Notes: generated from the letters alone by a model not told the origin. Shown: positions 25,790-34,774, counted from the first letter of the stretch. The stretch: DNA of 64,000 nucleotides from Spirosoma aureum (GCF_011604685.1 NZ_CP050063.1:952501-1016500), one strand, 5' to 3'. Numbers and translations are program-made.

Positions 25790-26275
25790 TTAAATAGGTT
25801 CTACCAAAAACAGGGGCTGATCGTATTCGACCGGGGTCGCATTCTCGACGAGAACTTTTACGATGCGGCCAGATACCTCCGACTCGATTTCGTTGAACAG
25901 CTTCATGGCTTCAATGATGCAGACTACTTTACCTTCAGTGACGCTATCACCGACTTCAACAAATGAAGGCGTTTCGGGATTAGATGAACGGTAGAACGTT
26001 CCGATCATCGGCGATTTAATGGTTATGTAGTTTGACGTTTCAGCTTTGGGCGCTGCTGCAACCGTTGGGGCAGCAACTGCCGATGGCGCTGTGGTCTGTG
26101 GTTGTGGTGCTACAGGTGCAAACGCAGCCGGTGAAGGAGCTGTAGCCGGGGCGGTGGGTACGCCCGAACCGTACCGTTTTACGCTGATTTTAAGATCAGT
26201 CGTTTCGATATTTACCTCATCTAGGCCAGATTGGGAGATGAAGTCGATGAGTTGCTGAATGTCTTTTGTGCTCAT
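25790..26275 (-). CDS. accB: Acetyl-CoA carboxylase, biotin carboxyl carrier protein
   Basis: Carries biotin between the AccC and AccAD active sites. The 161-residue protein has an N-terminal IQQLIDFISQSGLDEVNIE segment, a flexible Ala/Pro linker (about residues 38-75) and the C-terminal lipoyl/biotinyl domain. The biotinylated lysine is K125 in the EAMKLFNEIE motif. Its neighbours efp upstream and accC downstream form the well-known efp-accB-accC order. Confidence 0.96.
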   Translation of the reverse strand: MSTKDIQQLIDFISQSGLDEVNIETTDLKISVKRYGSGVPTAPATAPSPAAFAPVAPQPQTTAPSAVAAPTVAAAPKAETSNYITIKSPMIGTFYRSSNPETPSFVEVGDSVTEGKVVCIIEAMKLFNEIESEVSGRIVKVLVENATPVEYDQPLFLVEPI

Positions 26276-26281
26276 AGCTTT

Positions 26282-26351
26282 TGAATGATGAATTATGAAT
26301 GATTAAGAACTGACAATTGCCATAGCGAATCGTTCACATTCATCATTCATA
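26282..26351. repeat. Inverted word-repeat spacer between efp and accB
   Basis: TGAATGATGAAT (26282-26293) pairs perfectly with 26338-26349, and an overlapping word TATGAATGA (26295-26303) pairs with 26343-26351. Each side thus carries two versions of the same word that compete for pairing. Confidence 0.6.
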
Positions 26352-26361
26352 AGTCAAAAAC

Positions 26362-26925
26362 TTATTTCACGCGTTCTACATAATCCCGTGTGCGGGTATC
26401 GACCTTAATTTTTTCGCCAGACTCTATAAAGAGCGGAACCATAATTTTAGCACCTGATTCTACCTCAACCCGCTTTTTGGGGCTGTTGGCTGTATCACCT
26501 TTAATGCCGGGTTCTGCATAGGTCACTTCCAGTTCGACAAACGGTGGCAGCTCACACGAAAGAGGGACTTCCGTTTCGGCATTGATCAGAATTTCAACTT
26601 CCTGGCCTTCTTTCATCAGATCGGCTCCATCAATGAGTTTTTCATCGATATTAATCTGATCAAACGACTCCTGATCCATAAAGTTATAGCCAGCTTCGTC
26701 CTTGTAAAGGTATTGGAATTTCCGGCGTTCAACCCGAACAGGATAGATCGTTACACCCGAGTTGAATGTATTATCGATTACCCGGCCCGTAGTCAGGCTT
26801 TTTAACTTTGTACGCACGAAAGCTGCGCCTTTACCGGGTTTCACGTGTTGAAATTCGGTAATTTGAAAGAGATCGTTGTTGAAGTTTAAGACTAGTCCAT
26901 TGCGGATGTCTGCGGTCGTTGCCAT
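26362..26925 (-). CDS. efp: Translation elongation factor P
   Basis: Relieves ribosome stalling at polyproline stretches. A 187-residue three-domain protein: the N-terminal KOW-like domain with the tip loop KPGKGAAF, where Lys 34 would be the modified residue of the E. coli type, then an OB domain (RKFQYLYKDEAGYNFMD) and a C-terminal OB domain ending IKVDTRTRDYVERVK. No EpmA/EpmB-type modification genes lie nearby. It belongs to the efp-accB-accC set and follows fabH in the cluster. Confidence 0.97.
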   Translation of the reverse strand: MATTADIRNGLVLNFNNDLFQITEFQHVKPGKGAAFVRTKLKSLTTGRVIDNTFNSGVTIYPVRVERRKFQYLYKDEAGYNFMDQESFDQINIDEKLIDGADLMKEGQEVEILINAETEVPLSCELPPFVELEVTYAEPGIKGDTANSPKKRVEVESGAKIMVPLFIESGEKIKVDTRTRDYVERVK

Positions 26926-26931
26926 TCTTAC

Positions 26932-27022
26932 TAGTTTACAGTTTTCAATGTAGACGTTTACAATTTTTGGCCTTTAGTTCCAGTAAAATACTGTAAACTA
27001 TTGCCAAAAAACAGTAAACTTA
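26932..27022. repeat. Inverted word-repeat spacer between fabH and efp
   Basis: TAGTTTACAGT (26932-26942) pairs perfectly with 26990-27000, and a second reversed copy, ACAGTAAACT, follows at 27011-27020. The spacer therefore has one forward and two reverse copies of the same word, as in neighbouring spacers that use other words. Confidence 0.6.
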
Positions 27023-27024
27023 TT

Positions 27025-28008
27025 TTAATACGCCCATTTCACGTAAGCAGCTCCCCATGTGAAGCCACCACCAAAAGCAGCTAATACCAGATTATCTCCT
27101 TTCTTTAGCTGTGATTCGTAATCAAATAAGCAAAGTGGTATAGTAGCAGCGGTGGTGTTGCCGTATTTATGGATATTCATCATGACCTTATCCGACTCTA
27201 TTCCCATTCGGTGAGCGGTAGCGTCAATAATTCGTTTATTGGCCTGGTGTGGCACCAGCCAGGCAACGTCGCTGCCGGCCAGGTGATTTCGTTCCATGAT
27301 TTCAGCCGACACATCGGCCATATTCTTGACGGCGAATTTAAACACAGCAGGGCCGTCCTGATAAACGTAATGCCAGCGTTTTTCGACGGTTTCGTGCGTG
27401 GGCGGATAGCGGCTTCCGCCGGCTTTCTGATACAAATGGTTTTGCCCGACTCCATCCGATTTGATGATCGAATCAATTACGCCAAAGCCGTCTTCGTTCG
27501 GTTCAAGCAAGACGGCACCGGCTCCATCGCCAAACAAAACACAGGTTGCCCGGTCGGTATAATCGATGATGGCCGACATCTTGTCTGCGCCAACAATAAC
27601 TATTTTCCGGTATTTGCCCGTCTCGATAAACTGTGATCCGATGGTTAATGCGTACAGAAATCCTGAACAGGCGGCCTGAATATCGAAACTACCGATATTC
27701 CGAATTCCCACCATATCGCAGATCAGGTTCGCCGTGCCGGGAAATACGTAGTCGGGGGTGGTTGTTGCACAGATAAGCAGATCAATGTCTTCAGGTCTGG
27801 TATTTGTTTTCTCAAGTAGACCAGCTACTGCTTTGGCTCCCATATGCGATGAACCCATCCCTTCTCCTTTCAGAATATGGCGTTCTTTGATACCCGTTCG
27901 GCTGGTTATCCATTCATCGTTTGTATCTACCATGCGCTCCAATTCGGCATTGGTCAGCACGTAGTCGGGGACATAGCCGTGGACTCCTGTTATGGCAGCT
28001 TTACTCAT
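27025..28008 (-). CDS. fabH: Beta-ketoacyl-ACP synthase III
   Basis: Starts fatty acid synthesis by condensing an acyl-CoA primer with malonyl-ACP. The 327-residue protein (from MSKAAITGV; a 5-residue-longer start is also open) carries the Cys-His-Asn triad C114 ([10 protein letters not shown]), H254 (VPHQANKR) and N284 (YGNTTAA), and ends with the [15 protein letters not shown] signature. Transcribed after plsX, as in many bacteria (rpmF-plsX-fabH). Confidence 0.96.
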   Translation of the reverse strand: MSKAAITGVHGYVPDYVLTNAELERMVDTNDEWITSRTGIKERHILKGEGMGSSHMGAKAVAGLLEKTNTRPEDIDLLICATTTPDYVFPGTANLICDMVGIRNIGSFDIQAACSGFLYALTIGSQFIETGKYRKIVIVGADKMSAIIDYTDRATCVLFGDGAGAVLLEPNEDGFGVIDSIIKSDGVGQNHLYQKAGGSRYPPTHETVEKRWHYVYQDGPAVFKFAVKNMADVSAEIMERNHLAGSDVAWLVPHQANKRIIDATAHRMGIESDKVMMNIHKYGNTTAATIPLCLFDYESQLKKGDNLVLAAFGGGFTWGAAYVKWAY

Positions 28009-28035
28009 AAGTAGGTGGTACAAAAAAGTTTATAA

Positions 28036-28104
28036 TTTAAAGTTTATAATTGTCAGTTTAGTTTCTGGTGTATCAACTGAAAACTATAGACTGTAAACTT
28101 TAAA
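28036..28104. repeat. Inverted word-repeat spacer between plsX and fabH
   Basis: TTTAAAGTTTA (28036-28046) pairs perfectly with 28094-28104; around it, AAGTTTATAATT, CAGTTTAGTTT and their reversed relatives give a longer imperfect match. The right arm runs up to the plsX stop codon. Confidence 0.55.
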
Positions 28105-29046
28105 CTAACTGAGGGCTTGTGCAATTTTAGTGTAAGCGTCTGATTCAACCTGTCGGATGGCCAGACTTATCATGTTTTTAATGGCCAACGGGGACGAGAT
28201 CCCGTGAGCAATAATTACGTTGCCATTGACGCCCAGAATCGGACTGCCGCCCACTGACTCGTAATTGGTTTTGTCTAAAAAATCATCACTGATGCCCCGT
28301 TGGGTTGCCATTGTGTAGAACGACTCACCCAGCTTAAACATCGTATTGCCTGTAAAGCCATCCGTGACAATGACATCGGCCTGTCCGGCAAAGAAATCTC
28401 CGCCCTCGATGTTGCCTACGAAATTAATTTTACGGCTATCTTTCAGGAGTTGATGGGCTGCCTGAGCCACAAGTGATCCCTTTTGCTCTTCGGTACCGAT
28501 GTTCATCAGAGCGACACGTGGGCGTTCAATACCAAACGTGTACTGGGCATAGATCGATCCAATTTCGCCAAACTGAGCCAGCATTTCAGGTTTACAGTCA
28601 GCATTGGCTCCAATATCGAGCATAACGGCATGACCGCCCGTAATTTGTGGGACAAAACCGGCGATACACGGTCGTAAAATGCCTTCAATTGCTTTAATGC
28701 TAAATAGTGCGCCTACGTGCATGGCCCCTGTGTTTCCGGCACTGCAAAAAGCGTTGACCTGACCATCTTTCAAAAGCTTAAACCCAACTCCGATGCTGGA
28801 ATTGGGTTTCTGCGAGAGCGCTTTGGTTGGGTGCTCACTCATTTCAATGACGTCGTCGGCGTTGACCAATTCGATATTGGTAACGGCTTCCGCACCGTGT
28901 TTCTGGATTAATTCCTGCACAAGTGACTGCTTGCCTATCAGCACAATAGCTACGTTCTCCGGCAGTTCAGCAGCGGCCATTACAACTCCTTCTACAATAG
29001 CTTCGGGGGCAAAATCGCCACCCATTGCGTCCACTGCAATTTTCAT
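28105..29046 (-). CDS. plsX: Phosphate acyltransferase PlsX
   Basis: Converts acyl-ACP to acyl-phosphate, the substrate of PlsY in phospholipid synthesis. The 313-residue protein starts with the typical [20 protein letters not shown] and contains [32 protein letters not shown] and [14 protein letters not shown], all conserved in PlsX. Gene order with rpmF upstream and fabH downstream is classical. Nothing unusual in the coding sequence. Confidence 0.97.
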   Translation of the reverse strand: MKIAVDAMGGDFAPEAIVEGVVMAAAELPENVAIVLIGKQSLVQELIQKHGAEAVTNIELVNADDVIEMSEHPTKALSQKPNSSIGVGFKLLKDGQVNAFCSAGNTGAMHVGALFSIKAIEGILRPCIAGFVPQITGGHAVMLDIGANADCKPEMLAQFGEIGSIYAQYTFGIERPRVALMNIGTEEQKGSLVAQAAHQLLKDSRKINFVGNIEGGDFFAGQADVIVTDGFTGNTMFKLGESFYTMATQRGISDDFLDKTNYESVGGSPILGVNGNVIIAHGISSPLAIKNMISLAIRQVESDAYTKIAQALS

Positions 29047-29124
29047 TGACTCCGTTTGTTCAATACCTCCCAGATAAGCTGGTTTGCAATAAAAATATGC
29101 GTAAAAATAGGGAGGTAGCGGGCA

Positions 29125-29172
29125 ATAAAAAAGTATTTCACGTTCATCTTCGGGAAGACGTCAGCGAAATAC
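29125..29172 (-). terminator. Probable intrinsic terminator or attenuator after rpmF
   Basis: On the minus strand GTATTTC (29172-29166) pairs with GAAATAC (29139-29133), with an inner TCTTC/GAAGA hairpin, followed by CTTTTTTATT. It sits 20 nt after the rpmF stop and before plsX, so it may reduce transcription into plsX. Confidence 0.6.
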
Positions 29173-29192
29173 TCTTTATAAATGAATGATAA

Positions 29193-29387
29193 TTAGGCTG
29201 TTTTAGCGTAATTCTCAATGATAATTTGCCCTTTGTAAAATAGATTGCCCTCAAAAACGTGAGCATGATGACGCTCATGAACTTCGCCAGTCTGGGCGTC
29301 GGTCGAGAGGGTTACGGCCGTAGCCTTGTAATGAGTTCTGCGCTTATCGCGCCGGGTGCTGGAGTGGCGTCGTTTGGGGTGTGCCAT
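29193..29387 (-). CDS. rpmF: 50S ribosomal protein L32
   Basis: Small basic ribosomal protein of 64 residues. It starts [20 protein letters not shown], which is diagnostic for L32. The four-cysteine zinc knuckle of many L32 proteins (CxxCG) is missing, so this is the zinc-free type. It lies between yceD and plsX, the usual order, and a hairpin with a T-run follows it. Confidence 0.96.
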   Translation of the reverse strand: MAHPKRRHSSTRRDKRRTHYKATAVTLSTDAQTGEVHERHHAHVFEGNLFYKGQIIIENYAKTA

Positions 29388-29395
29388 TTTTTTAA

Positions 29396-29485
29396 GTTGT
29401 AAAGTTGTATAGTTACAAAGTCGTAGAGTTGGCTGTGGTAGAGACTATAAATCGAAAAGCTCTACAACGTTTAAACGCTACAACT
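29396..29485. repeat. Inverted word-repeat spacer between yceD and rpmF
   Basis: AGTTGTAAAGTTGTATAGTT on the left side has reversed counterparts CTACAAC and GCTACAACTC on the right (29462-29485), and GTAGAG near 29423 pairs with CTCTAC at 29460-29465. The match is imperfect, but the same design of a short word repeated and mirrored is evident. Confidence 0.45.
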
Positions 29486-29493
29486 CAATTTAT

Positions 29494-30036
29494 TTAGTTG
29501 TCACTCAGTTTACGCAAGGCCGCCCAGCGAGGGTCAATAGCAGGCTGGTCGTCTTCATTAGTCGTTTCAGCATCAGAGCGATAGATTACTTTACCGTTCT
29601 GCTCATCGTCAATTTCGTCATCCTCATCACGAAAACGGGGATGCAGGCGCTTCATGGGTAGCGACAGACTGATGAACTCAAAAATGTAACGGGCTATATT
29701 AATGGTCGCCGTGTTACGCTCAATCAGTTCAATTTCGTCGCTCAATTCTTCGTTATGGTCACCAAACTTCAGCAGCATCGTCTGCTGCGTGTCGACGGGT
29801 TCATCATATTCATCAAGGCTCCGATCGCAAATCTGTTCAACGGCGCCCGTAATATGAAAAGCCAGCCGAATCATTGTCTCCGACTTGTCCAGAATCAGGT
29901 GCGTCTGAACGTTCCCTTTTTGGATCAAATCCTGCTCAAGCGCGGCAAAAAACGCATCCCCCGACGTAAAGTCGTATTCGTAGCGTTTGTTATCCAGCCC
30001 GACAATGTTGATGTCGTATGCGCGTAGTGTATTCAC
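29494..30036 (-). CDS. yceD: DUF177 / YceD family protein
   Basis: A 180-residue member of the YceD family, which accompanies rpmF in most bacteria and has been linked to 23S rRNA/ribosome accumulation. The family shows here in the central hydrophobic-acidic pattern, and the protein ends with the conserved DPRWAALRKLSDN. The many acidic residues (RFRDEDDEIDDEQ) are typical. I chose GTG 30036 as the start: it has a GGAG 10 nt upstream, and the alternative TTG at 30084 lies inside the promoter box. Confidence 0.85.
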   Translation of the reverse strand: MNTLRAYDINIVGLDNKRYEYDFTSGDAFFAALEQDLIQKGNVQTHLILDKSETMIRLAFHITGAVEQICDRSLDEYDEPVDTQQTMLLKFGDHNEELSDEIELIERNTATINIARYIFEFISLSLPMKRLHPRFRDEDDEIDDEQNGKVIYRSDAETTNEDDQPAIDPRWAALRKLSDN

Positions 30037-30081
30037 CTCGTATCTCCTTCGCTCCGGCAGCCCGGTCCAAAAATAAGACCG

Positions 30082-30089
30082 CAAAGGTA
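30082..30089 (-). promoter_or_regulatory. -7 promoter box of the yceD-rpmF-plsX cluster
   Basis: TACCTTTG on the minus strand; the extended sequence TACCTTTGCGGTC is identical to that before bioF. The box lies 45 nt upstream of GTG 30036, leaving room for a short leader with a ribosome binding site. Confidence 0.6.
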
Positions 30090-30273
30090 CGAAACGTTTG
30101 TTAATCAGGAAAGTGGTAGGCAGAAAAAAGGTTGTTTTGCTTTGAGAAATAATGTTTTATTATCGTTAGCTACCAGCAATCGTCAAACGAATAAAGTGAC
30201 TCATAGGCCTTCCCGCATGGCTATTACGCATTTTTTTTGTATATTTTTCTGATGCATCTATGCCAAACAACCT

Positions 30274-31167
30274 ATGCTATTAACAATTATTACCATTACC
30301 ACCTTTGCCGTTTTGATCCGAATCGTAGCCAATCCGCTCTCGAATGTATTTCAGAAGCAGTTAACGCATCGATCCGCTGATCCACTCTTTGTTATCTCAG
30401 CAACTTACGGATTCCTGGCACTGACTTGTTTGCTATTCTGGCCACAGCTTCGCTTTACGGGTTTGCCAATGGCCTTCTGGCAAAGTATGCTGGTTGTAGG
30501 CCTGTTTGCGATGGTCGGAAATGTATTTCTGGTGAAAGCGCTTCATATCGGTGATCTGTCGGTGTTAGGACCCATTAATGCGTATAAATCAGTAGTAGGC
30601 CTTATTGCCGGCATTTTTTTGCTGAACGAAATTCCGGGCTGGTGGGGTCTGGCGGGCGTTCTGCTGATCGTTGCAGGGAGTTATGTGGTGCTGAGTAATA
30701 AGCAACAGCGCAAAGGCTTCTCCTGGCATCTATTTCAGCGACAGGAAGTGAAATTAAGGCTGGCAGCGCTGGTATTTTCGGCCATTGATGGGGCATTTCT
30801 GAAAAAAGCAATTGTCCTGTCGACGCCAGCTATCGCCTTTTTCTATTGGTGCCTGTTCGGCTTCGGTTTTACATTCATCTGGATCGTGCTCACTATGAGA
30901 AATCGCTGGCAGGAGCAGACAACGCTGCTGTTTTCGCAGAAAATTACGTACTTGGCCCTGTTCCTGACTGTGGGCATTACGCAGGTGGCCAGTAATGTGG
31001 CTCTGGCCGGTATGCCAGTGGGTTATGCTCTGGCATTATTCCAGACGTCGGCGCTGGTAAGTGTAGTATTCGGATACCAGTTTTTTAACGAACAGGGTAT
31101 CGTTCGAAAGCTAATTGGAGCCGGTATTATGGTTGCTGGCGCTGTGCTGATTACCGTTCTGGGGTAA
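30274..31167 (+). CDS. EamA/DMT family transporter
   Basis: Inner-membrane transporter of 297 residues with ten predicted hydrophobic helices in two halves, the EamA arrangement. Segments such as VLGPINAYKSVVGLIAGIFL and the second-half counterpart GMPVGYALALFQTSALVSVV show the internal repeat. A short basic loop (NKQQRKGFSWHLFQRQEVK) separates the halves. Substrate unknown. It stands alone, divergent from yceD. Confidence 0.82.
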   Translation: MLLTIITITTFAVLIRIVANPLSNVFQKQLTHRSADPLFVISATYGFLALTCLLFWPQLRFTGLPMAFWQSMLVVGLFAMVGNVFLVKALHIGDLSVLGPINAYKSVVGLIAGIFLLNEIPGWWGLAGVLLIVAGSYVVLSNKQQRKGFSWHLFQRQEVKLRLAALVFSAIDGAFLKKAIVLSTPAIAFFYWCLFGFGFTFIWIVLTMRNRWQEQTTLLFSQKITYLALFLTVGITQVASNVALAGMPVGYALALFQTSALVSVVFGYQFFNEQGIVRKLIGAGIMVAGAVLITVLG

Positions 31168-31260
31168 ACATCTGCTCGCAAATCAGGTTATCGTATCTAT
31201 GTTTATAGCCGTGGTGTCAAGCCATGAACTATAGGCAATTAACCAAAAAATGTTTGTCGT

Positions 31261-31470
31261 ATGGCTAAGTACAAACTCGTAGAAAAGCACGCTGTTGAAC
31301 ACCACAATGAATATTATGAAGTAAAAATCACGCAGGATAGTGATCATCCGGAAAGCCTGTTTTTTACGACAAACGAAGAAAATCTGGAAGAGGTTGCTGC
31401 TAGCATCATAGCCGACCACAAGCCCGGCGTAAAACATTGGACCGTGATTCCGCACCGTAAAGACAGTTAA
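31261..31470 (+). CDS. Small hypothetical protein
   Basis: A 69-residue, charged cytosolic protein with no signal peptide or membrane segment. It starts MAKYKLVEKHAVEHHNEYYE and has a predicted beta-beta-alpha pattern (YEVKITQD... SLFFTTN... LEEVAASIIADH). I do not recognise a family. The open frame, an ATG start, a compact fit between two genes and normal codon use support a real gene. It precedes the hydrolase gene by 24 bp on the same strand and may be co-transcribed. Confidence 0.6.
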   Translation: MAKYKLVEKHAVEHHNEYYEVKITQDSDHPESLFFTTNEENLEEVAASIIADHKPGVKHWTVIPHRKDS

Positions 31471-31494
31471 ATTGACCGATAGAACTCAGGGTTT

Positions 31495-32280
31495 GTGACA
31501 AAGGCCTTCCTTATTATTGATACACAATTTGATTTCTGCCATCCCGATGGGGCCTTGTTTGTGCCAGGGGCTGAGCAGGACGTTGAGCGTATGGCGAACC
31601 TCATTCGCCAACATGCCGATCAGATCGATCATATTGTTGTGACGCTCGATATGCATCATCTGCTCGATATTGCTCACCCACTGTTCTGGCAGGATGAAAA
31701 TGGGCAACATCCCGCCCCTTTTACTCACATTTCAGCCGAGGACGTAGACGCAGGACGTTGGGTGCCTCGTTTTTCGGTCGAAAAGGCTCGTCAGTATGTT
31801 CATGATCTGGAGGCCGATGGCCAGTTTCAGCACTTTATATGGCCTGAACATTGCCTGATCGGCTCGCGTGGTGCCGCCCTGCACGATACATTGCTCGATG
31901 CCCTAAAAGTATGGTCGCGGAAGCGAGAACTCGATTATGTGGCCGTTCCGAAAGGACTGCATCCATTGTCAGAGCATTTTGGAATCTTTCGGGCGCAGGT
32001 GCCTGACCCGAACGTACCTGAAACGCAGCTTAACACGAAGCTAATCGCTGATCTTGAGCGTTTTGATATGGTCTATCTGATGGGGGAAGCTAAATCGCAT
32101 TGCGTAGCCAACAGTTTGAAACAGATTCTGGACTTTGCTCCGAGTCTTATCGCTAAAACTGTCGTTGTAACGGATTGCATGTCGGATGTGACCAACCTGG
32201 GCTATCTTGCTGACTCGATTTATGCGGAAGCTCATTCACGAAACGTGCGTTTTGTGACGGCTGACGCGATTTTTGGCTGA
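31495..32280 (+). CDS. Cysteine hydrolase (isochorismatase/nicotinamidase-like)
   Basis: A 261-residue alpha/beta hydrolase of the isochorismatase-like superfamily. The triad appears as Asp in LIIDTQFDF (residue 9), Lys in VPKGLHP and Cys in KSHCVANSL. A DMHHLLDIAHP segment matches the metal-binding DxH...H site of nicotinamidases, so amide release from nicotinamide or a related amide is likely but unproven. It starts with GTG at 31495 and its end overlaps the open frame of the next gene. Confidence 0.8.
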   Translation: MTKAFLIIDTQFDFCHPDGALFVPGAEQDVERMANLIRQHADQIDHIVVTLDMHHLLDIAHPLFWQDENGQHPAPFTHISAEDVDAGRWVPRFSVEKARQYVHDLEADGQFQHFIWPEHCLIGSRGAALHDTLLDALKVWSRKRELDYVAVPKGLHPLSEHFGIFRAQVPDPNVPETQLNTKLIADLERFDMVYLMGEAKSHCVANSLKQILDFAPSLIAKTVVVTDCMSDVTNLGYLADSIYAEAHSRNVRFVTADAIFG

Positions 32281-32302
32281 AAACCCGTACCTTTTCGGCG
32301 CT

Positions 32303-32932
32303 ATGGAAAAGAGGTTACCGCTGTTCCCGCTTAATCTAATCGTTTATCCGGGCGAAGATTTGAACCTTCACATCTTCGAGCCGCGCTACCGCCAACTCAT
32401 TAATGAATGTCTGGAAGAAGAGCGGACATTCGGGATTCCGGCCTTTATCAACAACAAATTGCCAGGCTACGGAACCGAAATGCACGTAACAACCCTTCAC
32501 AAGCGCTACGACGATGGCCGGATGGACATTAAATCGAAAGGGGTAACTGTTTTTCGGTTAGTCAATTTTGAAAATCCAGTAGCCGGAAAACTCTACGCTG
32601 GCGGTGATGTCGAACTGGTTGAACCCGGTGATGGCTTTAGTGCTCATGTCATTCCGCTGACAGAACGGCTGGAACGGCTTTACAATTTATTGCAGATTGA
32701 AACGGATTACGATTCTGCCAGCGCCAATTTCTCGTATAAAGTCGCTCACAAAGTTGGCCTGTCCGTTGAGCAGGAATATGAACTCCTGACGCTTGAAACC
32801 GAGGCCGAGCGTCAGCTTTTTCTGATCCAGCATCTCAATAATGTGTTGCCTGTCGTTGCCGATATGGAGCGCACCAAGCAACGCATTCGCATGAATGGCC
32901 ATTTCAGGAACCTCGATCCACTCAATTTTTGA
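32303..32932 (+). CDS. LON peptidase substrate-binding (Lon-N) domain protein
   Basis: A 209-residue protein made of the Lon N-terminal domain only: LPLFPLNLIVYPGEDLNLHIFEPRYRQL in its opening part (recognisable as PLFPLNLIVYPGE and HIFEPRYRQLI), then a beta-rich body and a helical tail. There is no AAA+ ATPase or protease domain, so it is a standalone adaptor-like protein of unknown partner. I chose the ATG at 32303 (MEKRLPLFP) over the TTG at 32273 that overlaps the upstream stop. Confidence 0.83.
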   Translation: MEKRLPLFPLNLIVYPGEDLNLHIFEPRYRQLINECLEEERTFGIPAFINNKLPGYGTEMHVTTLHKRYDDGRMDIKSKGVTVFRLVNFENPVAGKLYAGGDVELVEPGDGFSAHVIPLTERLERLYNLLQIETDYDSASANFSYKVAHKVGLSVEQEYELLTLETEAERQLFLIQHLNNVLPVVADMERTKQRIRMNGHFRNLDPLNF

Positions 32933-32946
32933 CGTTGATTGCCGTT

Positions 32947-32984
32947 CACCGTGGTGTCGGGTTTGAGAACCCGACACCACGGTG
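32947..32984. terminator. GC-rich hairpin between convergent genes
   Basis: A perfect 17-bp stem (32947-32963 with 32968-32984) and a 4-nt loop, ending 2 nt before the stop codon of the minus-strand Nudix gene. No T-run. It probably marks both 3' ends, either as a terminator of low T content or as a protective structure. Confidence 0.65.
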
Positions 32985-32985
32985 A

Positions 32986-33666
32986 TTATAGCAATTTCAT
33001 CGTTTCATAATCGCCAACGTGTTGCAGGTAGAGGAAATGAATCAGCAGACCGTTGACATTATTCACTACTTTGTGCGCTTCGGGTAATGTTGTTACTACG
33101 GTTGTAATGCGCTCAAATTCAGATTGATTGCCCATATCTTTATGGTGGAAGGCCATGATTTCGTCGCGTGGCAGTTCGCGTTCGATAAAGAAAAAATGCA
33201 TGGCTTCATCACTGGTACCCGTACTCGGGAACCACAGCCGTGGGTTTAGCTTCGTAAGATCAGCGGCTGTAACGGCCAAACCAATTTCTTCTCCTAATTC
33301 GCGGGCGGCTACTTCATCTGGAGCATCACCGGCATCGACCATCCCGGCGGGGTGTTCGTAAGTGTGGGAGCCATCCGAAATGCGACGCTGTCGTACCAAT
33401 ACCACAAATTTCTCTTTCGTCTCTTTATCAATCAGCGAAACCAGGATTGAGGCCGCATGGCCTTTCAGAAACAGGGCGGGCGGAATTTTATCGCCTTCGG
33501 GGGTGTCGGCATCTACTTCAAGCATGGCAAACAGCACTTCGCCATTATGCCGACGCCGGATATAAAAATCATTAATAGCGTTAATCTTGATGCCATTGCT
33601 TTCCATCTGACTTTTCCAGAACCGGAATTTTGGCGCATCCTGAAGGGCTTCTTGATGTTTACTCAT
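32986..33666 (-). CDS. NUDIX hydrolase
   Basis: A 226-residue Nudix protein. The box reads GMVDAGDAPDEVAARELGEEIGL: the first Glu of Gx5E is Asp, while REUxEExGU is intact, so metal binding is probably kept. The N-terminal half contains the family-type PPALFLKGHAASILVSL and FVVLVRQRRISDG. This resembles the ADP-ribose/NDP-sugar pyrophosphatase group, where catalysis is preceded by an N-terminal dimer domain, but the substrate is not clear. Confidence 0.82.
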   Translation of the reverse strand: MSKHQEALQDAPKFRFWKSQMESNGIKINAINDFYIRRRHNGEVLFAMLEVDADTPEGDKIPPALFLKGHAASILVSLIDKETKEKFVVLVRQRRISDGSHTYEHPAGMVDAGDAPDEVAARELGEEIGLAVTAADLTKLNPRLWFPSTGTSDEAMHFFFIERELPRDEIMAFHHKDMGNQSEFERITTVVTTLPEAHKVVNNVNGLLIHFLYLQHVGDYETMKLL

Positions 33667-33907
33667 GTTGGTTTATCGAATCGGAAGTACGTTGCTCAAC
33701 CTTGCAGCCTTAGCTGTTGCTGTAATGGTGACAACACACAAAGCTAAAGGGAATCGGTGTGGATCGACTAGTACTTGTTAGGCAGTGGCGGAAAATAAAT
33801 GGATAGCATCTTGTTCACTGTCAATGCTCAGAGCGTGGCCGCAAAATCAGGAAGCATAACAACCAATTACTCAGGAAAATCGGTTCCTGCCAAATGGTGA
33901 AGGTTTC

Positions 33908-34774
33908 TTATCGAATCAGTACGACGTTGCTAACAGGCCGCTCGCCGGTATGAATCCATTGTTTACTGTCAGACGGGTAATTGACCACGCCCTGGCTACC
34001 CTGACCGACCGAACGAATCCAGAGCGTTGTTGAACCGCCCCCGTCGAGGTTAATGGCATCGCGGCAACCGAGCCAGCGCATTAAGTCGGTCAGTTCGTGA
34101 AGATTCATTCCCTGGGCATTGGCATTACGGCCATCAACCGTGGCCAGAATAAGTTGTTTGCCCGGACCTAAACACAGGCAGGTACGCGGGTGACGGTTAT
34201 CGTTGAACGCATTTTTAATCAGCGGGTGTGGTTTGCTATTTTGGAGCAGGAGTGGGCCGGTTGTCATTATATGCTCTTCGGATAGCTGACGATCCCAACC
34301 GGGCCGATTCCCGCCAAATACAATCTGAACCTTGTTGCGGTGAATTACAATAGCGGCCTGTTGGTGCTCGACCAGTGGTTTGCCCGACACGCGGGTTGTA
34401 TCCATAACCTGCCCATCAATCTTGATCAGATCCACCGAACCCCCATTTTTCGTGTCGAAGAATGTACCGTTGAGGGCCACCAGTGCATTGAATTTCTGCC
34501 CAAACCAGCTGGTTGGTTTTAGGCTATCGCCCGCAGAAGCCAGGGCTACCGTTGGCCGTCGGCGCCGGTTTTTGAGGACGATCAGATTTATATTTTGTTG
34601 GGCTTTAAACAAGCTGTCGAAGTGGGCTTCCTGCCAAACGATATGTCGATTAAGGCGGGTACTTCGCCAGTTTGCATGTTTGACCTGTAACGAATCGGTT
34701 TTGGATTGAGCATACAGCGAAGCGGTACTTACTAAACCGATACTGCAAAGCAAGGCAACCCGGACTTGACACAT
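33908..34774 (-). CDS. Phosphodiester glycosidase family (NAGPA-domain) protein
   Basis: An exported 288-residue protein with a signal peptide (MCQVRVALLCSIGLVSTASLYAQ). The NAGPA domain is seen in ALNGTFFDTKNGGSVD, GPLLLQNSKPHPLI, HPRTCLCLGPGKQ, ATVDGRNANAQG and INLDGGGSTTLWI, which is the most conserved block of the family. Members hydrolyse phosphodiester-linked sugars, for example on phosphoglycans. An open frame back to 34837 exists, but the signal peptide fixes the ATG at 34774. Confidence 0.83.
   Translation of the reverse strand: MCQVRVALLCSIGLVSTASLYAQSKTDSLQVKHANWRSTRLNRHIVWQEAHFDSLFKAQQNINLIVLKNRRRRPTVALASAGDSLKPTSWFGQKFNALVALNGTFFDTKNGGSVDLIKIDGQVMDTTRVSGKPLVEHQQAAIVIHRNKVQIVFGGNRPGWDRQLSEEHIMTTGPLLLQNSKPHPLIKNAFNDNRHPRTCLCLGPGKQLILATVDGRNANAQGMNLHELTDLMRWLGCRDAINLDGGGSTTLWIRSVGQGSQGVVNYPSDSKQWIHTGERPVSNVVLIR

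Noticed and set aside
30037..30084. Longer YceD starting at TTG 30084
   Set aside because: It overlaps the TACCTTTG promoter box, and the GTG at 30036 has a ribosome binding sequence upstream.
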